A DNA stretch of 64,000 nucleotides from contig NC_037603.1 in NCBI RefSeq assembly GCF_003073045.1, positions 16,002,192 through 16,066,191 of the forward strand. Direction: 5' to 3'. The DNA is from Pomacea canaliculata. Taxonomy: Eukaryota; Mollusca; Gastropoda; Architaenioglossa; Ampullariidae. The notes under the pieces are model-generated. The model did no database searches and was not told where the DNA came from. It saw only the letters and a program-made list of their open reading frames with translations. Below, piece after piece: positions 12,665 to 21,506 of this stretch (positions are counted from its first letter, which is position 1; each line of letters opens with the position of its first letter). The translations under genes were made by a program, and so were the position numbers.

Positions 12665-15600
12665 CTTTTCTTTTCTTTTCTTTAAAGCCAGTACTATGAC
12701 ATAATATGGTCACACACATTAAAATTAAACACTAATGAATCTCTAAAATATCAGGTAGGTGGTTAAGGGTTTTTCCGGTGAACAATTCCGGCCTCCTTGG
12801 TGTAAGTGTGTAGCTACCTGATGACACCTGTCCACACCACCATAAAGCACACCTTTCTCGGTCTGAACCTGGTTCACACACATCAGCAATTCCGTTTTCG
12901 TCCAGCAGGAAGAACAGGTCCTCGGTTGAATGGGGGAAAGAATCCAGCAACATGATACAGAAACTGAAGGTCTGCGAATCGATCCTTACAATCGATAGGC
13001 CACACGATAAAAAGTCTCGATCTCTTGTTGAGGCTAAGAAGGTATTTTTGAGCTCAATACAGCAAACAAACAGTAAACAGTAGCAGTACTTGAGCGAACA
13101 CTGGTACTTTTCAAAAAGTGAAAAAAGTGACAGCAGGACTGATTATTAAACTACACGGACAATTGTATTTAAAAAATAACAAATAAATAAGTGTAAAATC
13201 ACTCATTCGCGTCTTGAAAAAAAATGTTTATTGTTAGTTAATAATTAAAAATGTGGGACTATCAGCTGGTTGCCGATGAGGTATATCAACAATGTCAAAT
13301 AGTCACACACATTTAAATTAAACATTAATGAATCTCTAAAATATCAGGCAGGTTAAGTGGTTAAAGGTCTTTTTTTTCGGGTGAACAGGTGAGGGACAAG
13401 TACAATTTAAACACCTCGGCACTGTGCACTCAATCATAAACCCCGGCTACAGGTTCATCTCCTGGGCAGGACTGCAACAAGCATACCCCTGTGTGACCTG
13501 TATCTGTGTGCTTGTGATTCCCACACTATGTGTTTGGTGTATACTTTAAAGTCTTTGGAATGCAGACAGGAGTGAATACTGTTAGAAGAGTGTATTTCAT
13601 GCTGTCCTGTCCAAATTCCTTTTTCCAGGAAACTTATACATCACGACATTCACCTCAAGGCAATGGTTTTGGTTTTTTTGCAAATAATGTATATATTAAA
13701 AAATTTAATTACCTTCATGAGTACAGTTTAACTGAATATGAATGTACTGTTTATTAATCGTTAATACTAATTGTTATCTTATGTTACAATCGCTTCTTAG
13801 TTTTTCCCCAAAAAAAGGTCAATAATGACGTCATGTTTGTACACAGATACACTAATTAACATACAGTCTCGGCTCTCCCATTGGCTGGGCTTCAATCAGA
13901 AAGAAAATGGAGGCAAGACTGATGTCAGTATCCGAGAGTGATCTGTATGACTGATTTCTCCTTCTTTCATCTTCTGTTTTGCTGCGACACGTTCCTGGAA
14001 GTTGTTCTCTATTTTTTTTTTCCTCTCTGATTTATTTGTCCTTTGATACAGTATCTGCTCTGCAATCGTTTTCATCACTCACAAGAGTTCAGCAAACCCG
14101 ACAAAGGAACAGCATTGATCTTTAACTACCACAGTCTGTGATTTCATTCCAATGCATTCCAATTTTTCTCAAAATTTGCGATCGGGAAAAAAACTGAAAA
14201 AATACAAAGAAAGAACTCTCTTTTTTTGTAATGCTTTACGGCCGCTGCCAATATTCATTTCCGGAAGTTCGAATTTATATTTTGCAATTTCCGAAGGTTG
14301 GGCTGTGGGAACTTGAGCAGAAATCGTATCCCAACAACGCTTTCAAGCCATGACGAAGTTTTATTTTTTACAGCTTTTGAAAAATGGCTAGAGTTTATTT
14401 TTTCAAGTCGATGAAAGAAAAGCTAACTTTTTATTTGTACTCGTGCACTTGGAAACTGCTGCCAAGAGGAGGAGGAGATCACTGTGGCTCCTGGAAAAGG
14501 CCGTTGCACAAGGATGGGGGCAGGGTCCTGGAGGCAACTTTTCTATCCCCACAGAATTGCTATTGTGACCTGCGACGCATGTGCAACAAAGATTCTCGTT
14601 GCTAAGCAACGCGGTCTGTGTCAAATTTCGGTTATCTCGAAATTGCCCTTTCACCCTTTGCCTAGTTCAAGGAGTATAACCGTCAAAGTCATGTACTTAA
14701 CACTGACGATCGAGCTTCCTTCGGAGAACCAACAAATCCTTTCATTTTTTTTTCTCCATTTTCTTTCAGTGGTCATTAAGAAAGCGTGTGACGTGGGATG
14801 GATGCCGTGTGTCAAGCTGACTCTTCACCATCACAAAGTTTGTGGTCTATGCACCCCATTTTAGACCTTTAGTAAACCACTAGTGAAGCTCTTTTTTTCT
14901 GCACTGAACCCTGTCCCCATCTCCAAGCCAAAAAGGACACAACGATTTGTCTGTAAGTGAAGGTGGGGACTGTCCTGCTACTGGAACCTCAGGAATGGAT
15001 TCCTCATAATGCAGTTGGCAGGTTGGGCGCCCCGCCATGGCGTCTTGCTTCTAACGGTGACTTTTTAAATATTGACCTGGTCTGCCCACCATACAATATC
15101 CTCGCCAGGTAGTCGGGCCTGGAGGGGCAGGGGAGTCCTCTTAACTACTGAAAAGACAAATCGATGTTTGTTGTGAAAACATAGAGGATGTTGTAGGCAC
15201 AGTTGGTTAGTAATGCATGTTGATTGAGTGGCCACAAGGTATATACGGCTGGCTCCAACAATCAAGCACGAATGCACACGCACGCGCACACACACACATA
15301 CACCTTCTGATACATGTAAACCTCCTAAGAAGGATGCCAGGTAGTATGGCAACCCTGCGAATCCTTGTTTTGTGCCTTTTATTCAGGATGGTGATGGCTC
15401 CTGGAATGAAGGACCTCTGGTAGAATGTTTTTCACGCACGTGACACTTTGTAGCGCCTGCCCGAGGGCAACAGCTGAAAGTTGTGATAGAGAGGGTGTGA
15501 TTGGTCTGAAATAATATTATTTCCCATCTTTCTGACTGCATGAAGGTTCAAGTCAGAAAGTGGTAGCTGTTGTACCAATAATTTTATTTGCCTGGTGGAT

Positions 15601-18283
15601 GGCTGGCCAGCCTTGCCTTGTCTTTGACGACATTGAAGCTGTGGAATTCCTCCTCCACTTCATTAGCGCGTGACGACCGTGTGTCCTCCTTGGTTTCGCC
15701 CGTTGCACATAACAAACCGCTGGGATTTTTTTTTCTTTAGTTTCTTTCTGTCTGCAATACAATTTCTTCTTTATGTAGAAGTTTTGTCACGGTTCGATTT
15801 GTTCCGTGGAAACAACGTGAAGTGCATTGCACGTGCTCACTAAATATAACATAACAACCTGCCTTCTTCATACAGTATTAATAAAATTTATACGATGTGT
15901 CCTTGTATATGCTTAGTATGTACTCAAACTACTCCAGAGACTAAGTTATGCAGCTTAGCATGAGAGAAGAACAAATGACAGAGTATGTAGCAGGCGCCAC
16001 AGGTACAGTATATGTTTCAGTTGAGAGGTGTTTGAAGTACTTATCAATACCAGGACTCAGCACACCAGACTAATCTTTTCTTGTCTTTAAATATTTTCAG
16101 GAAATGTGGTGTTAACCTGGGAGGTCAGGGAGAGACAACTGCGTCGTGGACTGTACCGTTGGATGGGAAAGATGTAACGATATCATTCTGTGAGTTGTCC
16201 TCCTTTACTTTTTGTTTGTTTGTTTGTTTGTTTGTTTGTTTGTTTGTTTGTTTGTTTGTTTGTTTGTTTGTTTGTTTGTTTGTTTGTTTGTTTGTTTGTT
16301 TGTTTGTTTGTTTGTTTGTTGAAAAATCATCTTCGTCATCGTAACCATCGAGAACTTCATCAACGTCGTGAGAATAAAGTTATTTTTTCCGTCGGATCAC
16401 TTTATGTGAGGTATTTTACTGATATCTGTCTTAGATTTTTGTTTAAATATATTTTTATGATTGATGTGGAAGTCGAAAGGGATTCGAGCTGCCTGATGGT
16501 CAGACACGGTGTTCTTAGGATCCAGAATGTGCATTAAAATGATAAGCGCAGTCACTTCTGGCATTTTTATTTCTTCTTAATGTCTAGCTTATAAAATGTT
16601 CCTCTGTGTGTTTTTTGTTTTGTTTTGTTTTTGTTTTTTTGTTTTTTTTGTTTGTGTGTGTGTGTGCACGCACGCACGCAGGCGCACACACAGAGGAACA
16701 GAGACACACGTAGGCTCCTGCTTCCCCAAGCGGCCAATCAATAGCTGGTGTTGGTGCTCCTGGTGCGTGACGAACACCCGATGGCACTTTACCTCAAGCT
16801 GTCGTTTCAGAAATCGCTTTCTGCTCTGCAAGTCGTAACCACACCTTGAACTCACCTGGACTGGCGCCAAGCGAGGCTCGTGCTGACCTCTTTGTCTTGG
16901 TACACAGCCCTCCTTATACCTGTGTGCTGACTCAGGATTAAATAAAGCAATCATTCTCGCCATTGTCGTCGTCACCATCATCTTCATCGTCGTTGTCGTT
17001 GTCGTTGTCTCTGTTGGTAGTGCTTGTTTGCCACAGACTTTCTCTTCATTTCTGTCTCACTTCTCTTGTGATACAGGGTGCGCGCTGTCCTTTCCGTTCC
17101 TCTGTTTTTACAATTTACCAGCGAAGGACAAGAGCAGCTTGAATCGTGTTGTATCCACCTGCCACAAGGCTTGAGACAACCCAGAGTAATCTTCAGACTG
17201 TGCAGAGAGAGATATTTTCGAAAATGTCTGTAATTCTAACTGATGATAGGGGTGACCTGTCGGGAGAATTCCATCAACTGTGTACCTGCACACAGGACCA
17301 ACCCAATGAAGCTGTCCGTTGTTTCAGCCATGGGACTTCTGGGCGCTACCGTGTGTGAATGAATGTAAATCATATGGAGTCTTAATGAATGAAGGAGATA
17401 TAAATGTGTCATGGTCTTGTTGATTCTTGTTGTACTGTGCGGTTGTAACCCTTGCTTTGCTATGAACAAGCAACTAATTGCCCTCTGGGATAAATAAGTC
17501 TTATCAGTCATTTTTCCATTGTTATCCTCCTCCCTTCTCTGTGTGTGTCCTGTTCTTCCAGGGAAAAAATCCTAAGCGAATTAATTCAATTTTTTTTAAA
17601 TTCATCCGTCCATTCGACAAGAACTTGCATAATCACAAAATTAATGACAATCCGTACCTCCTAAACACTCGCCAAAACGTCCAAAAAAAAGATGTATCAT
17701 TATTATTTTATTTATTTATTTTACATTTTGGGGGAGTTACACATGCCATCCTTCTTAGATTCTTCTAACTACTGGCTGCGCTGATCTGTTTTTGTCATTA
17801 CAGCGCGAGACAACTGCTTTGTGGTCGTAGACGGCGAGCAGATGGAGTGCACTGTGAGTGACGTCATTTCCGCTCGTTAAGACCCGTTAACGCTGTAACT
17901 GTGCATCTCAAATTACTCTTTCCGATGTTTTATGCTCCTTTTTTTTATTCGCGAATTTTTCTATCAGTAACACAAGTGAGAAAATTTCAGATCTTAGAAA
18001 ACTGAAGGCTACTTGCCAATAAAGGTTAGTTCACAAAGTTTATTTTTTAGTTATCTGTTATCTATAGAGAGAGATATAAGTCATAATCGACACATTCGGT
18101 TTCCAGGCCTACATCTCGGACCAAGGATTCGACCTCGACCTTATTTTCGACTTCGATGATCACCGTGTGCATGTGTACAGCGACGTGGAGGGCAGTGAGA
18201 TGACCAACTACCTCTTCATCGATGATCAGCTGCGTGCGCGGAAGTCCATGAAGAACTGCCTCAGTGATCATCGCAAGAACTGA
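4636..18283 (+). CDS. FAIM-like small protein, four coding exons
   Basis: Proposed exons are 4636-4700, 16101-16189, 17804-17853 and 18107-18283, giving 126 aa. All introns are GT-AG and the phases match (2, 1, 0). The last three exons spell one beta-rich domain: a W-T-V-P-L-D-G-K start, a V-V-V-D-G-E-Q turn, an F-D-F-D-D-H strand and an L-F-I-D-D-Q end. This pattern resembles one half of Fas apoptotic inhibitory molecule 1 (FAIM1), which normally carries two such halves in about 180 aa. Here only one half is visible, behind a short Lys/Arg-rich N-terminus. FAIM1 is a cytosolic protein linked to survival signalling and to limiting protein aggregation; that role is family knowledge and is not shown here. 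The first exon rests only on an in-phase donor after a short ATG reading frame and is the weakest part; another first exon, or missed exons inside the 11.4-kb intron, are possible. AATAAA signals lie at 18478 and 18487. Confidence 0.5.
5401..5466. repeat. (CAT)n trinucleotide array
   Basis: About 22 perfect CAT units. Its frames read poly-His or poly-Ser and are not genes. Confidence 0.95.
6184..6312. repeat. (TTCTC)n pentanucleotide array
   Basis: About 25 TTCTC units with a CCTTC-rich 5' edge and a few substitutions near the 3' edge. Confidence 0.95.
6399..6511. repeat. Pair of 31-bp direct repeats
   Basis: A unit beginning AACAGCAACACAAATACC and ending GGCCAGTNCACG occurs at 6399-6430 and again at 6481-6511, with two or three mismatches and about 50 bp between. 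Confidence 0.8.
9640..9900. promoter_or_regulatory. CRE and E-box cluster, possible promoter or enhancer
   Basis: A perfect TGACGTCA (9712-9719) lies just after TCACGTGA (9692-9699), and a second CACGTGAC lies at about 9881. The surroundings are locally GC-richer (CGCGCGC near 9843) than the AT-rich flanks. This composition suits a TATA-less promoter or enhancer, but no exon could be tied to it. Confidence 0.3.
10878..11545. repeat. Large (TTGTG)n array with length-variant units
   Basis: About 660 bp of G/T-only DNA built from TTGTG with frequent one-triplet insertions (TTGTTGTG) and TTGTGTG variants. The 5' part is the most regular and variants increase towards the 3' edge. Long frames on both strands (Cys/Val on plus, Thr/Gln/His/Asn on minus) only reflect absence of stop codons in the unit. 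Confidence 0.97.
12281..12330. repeat. 10-bp minisatellite CCAGGCCACC
   Basis: About five tandem copies of a ten-base unit, one carrying GGACA in place of GGCCA. Confidence 0.85.
12547..12683. repeat. (TTTTC)n pentanucleotide array
   Basis: About 27 TTTTC units, with two sites of an extra T near the 3' edge. Confidence 0.95.
12705..13388. repeat. Dispersed direct repeat, two copies 590 bp apart
   Basis: Copies of about 75-85 bp lie at about 12711-12783 and 13302-13385. Both run CACACACATT.AAATTAAACA.TAATGAATCTCTAAAATATCAGG, then a GGTTAAGGGT/GTTAAAGGTC stretch and GGTGAACA. They look like fragments of one interspersed element or a segmental duplication. No terminal repeats are seen. Confidence 0.75.
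14598..14610. promoter_or_regulatory. X-box-like palindrome (second RFX site candidate)
   Basis: GTTGCTAAGCAAC is a perfect inverted repeat around a central A and fits RFX half-sites. It lies in the proposed large intron, about 1.5 kb before the second coding exon of the FAIM-like gene. Confidence 0.3.
16210..16320. repeat. (TTTG)n tetranucleotide array
   Basis: About 27 perfect TTTG units that start 20 bp after the donor of the FAIM-like exon 16101-16189. Confidence 0.95.
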
Positions 18284-18477
18284 CCATCGCCACGTCATCA
18301 GTTTGACCTGCGACCTTCTCACCCCTCCACCCTGCGTTTCGCTCGGTGGCTTTAACTGCTTGTTTTAAATTAGTGCTTGTAACATGCACAGTCGCACTTT
18401 ATTTGTTCACCAACAGACCAATACTGTTTCTGCCTTTTGTTTACCTTGTCTTAGTAATAGGACAGATTTGCCGAGAA

Positions 18478-18492
18478 AATAAAAAAAATAAA
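18478..18492 (+). promoter_or_regulatory. Poly(A) signals of the FAIM-like gene
   Basis: Two AATAAA hexamers (18478-18483 and 18487-18492) lie about 195 bp after the stop codon at 18283. They are the first such signals downstream and would give a short 3' UTR. Confidence 0.55.
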
Positions 18493-18775
18493 AGCTCTTT
18501 TGCGAAAGTTGAGGTAAAATCTTGACTTGGACAACAACCGTGACCGTATAAGTAAACATCTGATTTTTAAGTTTGAACTATCCAGAATTGGGAATTGTTA
18601 TCCAGATCTTGTTGTGTTCTGGAAATGTGTACCTGCACCACCGGTTTACTTTGTACACATAGATGTATCTGAAGCAAACACGTGATTCATTCTGTAGATA
18701 TGAAATACAATGAACCATCTATTCTAGCTCTGTTGTGTACAAGATTCCGGTGAGCACGGTGCTAAGGTTGTTTGT

Positions 18776-19215
18776 AATAACAATAACGGTCGAGCTACAG
18801 CTAGAGGTGAGCTTATGTACATTTACAATAATGTAACAGCTACAGCTGTGTATGTACATGTCCATACAGCTGTCATACAACTGTGTGACAGAATAGCAGC
18901 TGGGTATATCTTTAATACGATGGTGTAGCAGAGCGACAGCTGTGTGTGTCCATGAGGATAGTGTAACAGCTACAGCTGCACTAATGTAGTGTAATCGTGT
19001 CTTGGCTACAGCTGTGTGTGTCCATGAGGATAGTACAATAGCTACAGTTGTGTATGTCATTACGATGGTATAGGAGCTTCAATTACATATGTGCATGTAC
19101 AATCGGGTAGCATAACTGTGTGTGTAGATTACAATCGTGTAACAGCTACATCTGTATGTAGACATGCGATTGTGTGACAGAGCTGCAGCTGTATGTATAT
19201 TTAGTACGATCATGT
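18776..19215. repeat. Degenerate minisatellite with CAGCTACAGCTG cores
   Basis: Several imperfect units of roughly 60-90 bp share a GTGTAACAGCTACAGCTG core, a TGTGTGTGTCCATGAGGATAG or similar stretch and a TACGATNGTGT segment. The cores at about 18836, 18966 and 19010 are the clearest. AGCTGT/ACAGCT pairs make the region rich in short palindromes. Confidence 0.75.
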
Positions 19216-19552
19216 GACTGTACACGATCTACAGTCTGTTCACGCCCCTCCACCACAACTAGAGCTGTGGACATTTATATCAACTGTCACAGTAGTGTAC
19301 CTGCATCAACTTGTCATAGAACTGTAGTGCTTTGTGTCTGGACGAGACCTCGTTGCCCAGTAGACATTTTGTCTAGGCTTTGGCTAAGTTCAGCCGCGTG
19401 CAAAATGCTTGTCATTGAAAGTACAGACATTAAACTCAGTCTTGCAGGCTGTTCGCGTGTTCCTTGTGTCAGAAACATGCAGGATGGCGCCATTTTGGTA
19501 TGAAAGCACTACCACGGACTGTTCGCCGCACACAGTACATAGTTTTATTGTT

Positions 19553-19601
19553 CACCACCACCACCACCATCACGATGATGATGATGATGGGGGGGGGGGC
19601 A
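19553..19601. repeat. (CCA)n-(GAT)n-(G)n compound microsatellite
   Basis: Short runs of CCA, then GAT, then about ten G. Frames through it are artefacts. Confidence 0.85.
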
Positions 19602-19955
19602 TTGGGGTGCTGGTGATAGTTGAAGAATACACCGGTGTAAATTCGGATGTGGCAATATTACACCTTCACACCAACTCGATAATAATGCACAGAGCATGAA
19701 ATGAATATTTACTGCGAACATAACCACGACTACTATCGCTCTGATGATGGAATCGAGACAGTATCTCTCAAGAGAAGCATCTGCGATGGCTAAAAATGTC
19801 CCCTGGGCTTATAGCAAATAAAATAAAATGTCTAAAGGCCTTGCTTAGCTGGCCAACTGTCATCGAGCATTTATTTATTAAAGGTCGCAGGAAACAATAT
19901 TTGTTCGGAACATGGAAACGTTGGTCAACAGTAGCGTTCGTGCTTGGTTGCGTAC

Positions 19956-19975
19956 GTGTGTGTGTGTGTGTTAGC

Positions 19976-20019
<44 letters not shown>
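19956..20019. repeat. (TG)n microsatellite
   Basis: TG repeats with one short interruption (TTAGCCTC). Confidence 0.9.
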
Positions 20020-20299
20020 TATGTGCAGTGGTGAGCTATTACCTTACTGACTAGCATTCAGGCACGCACACGAACGCAAAGAATCACAGTAAGGAACGGC
20101 ATAATAAGGAGCTGCCATTTATTCTAGAAAAGAACTTACTCTTGTGATAATACATGCATAATCCTATATATAGTAACAAAACCGGCTAATGAGATAAAAA
20201 CACTTAGGAAAAATAAATTCGCACATCTGTAACCAAAACCAGAGGTGGGTAACCTCAGTTCTCGGGTATCCATCTGAAGCAGAGACAATTGAACGTTGC

Positions 20300-20935
20300 G
20301 GACGGATGAGCAAAATGAACAGTAACATCAAGTTGGAAACAATTCCCGCAAAGTTAACAAAATATCAAAGGCTACTTTTTTTAACTTTGACTAGGCATTC
20401 CGGCAAAGGCCGATTTCCAGTGCATGGTAAATGCGTTGACAGACCACAAACTGATCGGCATATAGTCTATTTTGAAGACAAACCACTTCTGTTAGCTAAA
20501 GACTTGGAGAAGCTGCGAGACCCACATGTTGAGGATATCTTCCAAGCTCAAGTTGGGGGCAAATGGGTTCCCCTCAGCATGATCTGCTAAACGGAAACAT
20601 CGCTGTCAACAGCCTAAAAAACAGCAGAAAAAACCTTCGGTTACAAACGATGTTCTAGATCTCTGTTACCAAATGAGTCGTATATCCTTATAAAAAAAAT
20701 ATATCTACAGAACCAGAGAGAACTTTATTCTGTCATCGACTTTAGAAAGACATTTGACAGAGTCTGGCATGAGAGGCTGTGGCATGTCAAGCGGAAATAT
20801 ATCAATAGTGCCTCGTTAAAACCATCGAAGCCGCATACAAAAGCTCTGTCAACAATAAGATGGGAGGCTAATTGGCAAACATGAAAGAGTGGACTAGTCG
20901 TTCCATATAGGCTCAACACCGCACAAGACCGTCCC
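20300..20935 (+). mobile_element. RTE-like LINE fragment, dead
   Basis: Three pieces in order resemble an RTE-clade (BovB-like) polyprotein. An endonuclease-RT linker reads ...D-L-E-K-L-R-D-P-H-V-E-D-I-F-Q-A-Q-V-G-G-K-W (about 20500-20570). A K-K-P-S-V-T-N-D-V-L-D-L-C segment lies at about 20620-20670. A reverse-transcriptase core S-V-I-D-F-R-K-T-F-D-R-V-W-H lies at about 20735-20780. Stop codons and frame changes separate the pieces, so no active protein remains. It sits in the interval before WDR36 and shares the plus orientation. Confidence 0.8.
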
Positions 20936-21279
20936 AAATGGCCCCCTTTGTCAGCTGTAATTGTTTCCTAGTCAGATCGCCCCTGCAACGACCACTCGGT
21001 ACCAGCCAGTCCCGTCAAGGAATGACAACAACGACGATGATATGATGATGATAACAACGAATGTTAAGACATCCCTACTTTCACATTTCTGTTAACATGA
21101 AGTCAAACTAAAACAGCCTTTTCTCGGCAATTAGACTCTTCCAGATTGTCTCACACAAAAGAAACACGAAAAGTGTTTTTTAAAAAGCTGCACACTGACA
21201 GTAGGAAACAGTGTAACGACATAATAAGTCAGATATATGCCAGAGTCTGGGTAGCTTTCACTCTTTCTAAATGGGTGGC

Positions 21280-21506
21280 TTTAGCCTCTTCCGGTACGCA
21301 AGCAGCTATTTCCGGTTTAGCAACCATGTGGGTTTGTGTATGAGTTATTAAGGGAAGCTTCCTATCTCACAAAACAGTCACAGTCTGATTGTGGAAGTTT
21401 TTTTAAACTTCTGGAGAAAGTACTCTAACGTCACCGCTGATGAAATGTATTTTAATTCTGCTGTGAATGTGTTGATTTTGGTTTTTGCAAACAGAACAAC
21501 TAATGT
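21280..21506 (+). promoter_or_regulatory. Probable WDR36 promoter
   Basis: Two ETS-type TTCCGG motifs (21289-21294 and 21310-21315) lie about 200 bp upstream of the WDR36 start and there is no TATA box at a suitable place. This is the usual look of a housekeeping-gene promoter, but the transcription start is not known. Confidence 0.4.

Larger units (their letters stand above)
4701..16100 (+). other. 11.4-kb first intron (proposed) of the FAIM-like gene
   Basis: No further coding exon is convincing. The interval contains a (CAT)n, two pyrimidine pentanucleotide arrays, the large TTGTG array, a CCACC minisatellite, two short direct-repeat pairs, a CRE/E-box cluster near 9.7 kb and an X-box-like palindrome at 14.6 kb. 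If the first-exon assignment is wrong, most of this becomes intergenic DNA. Confidence 0.45.
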
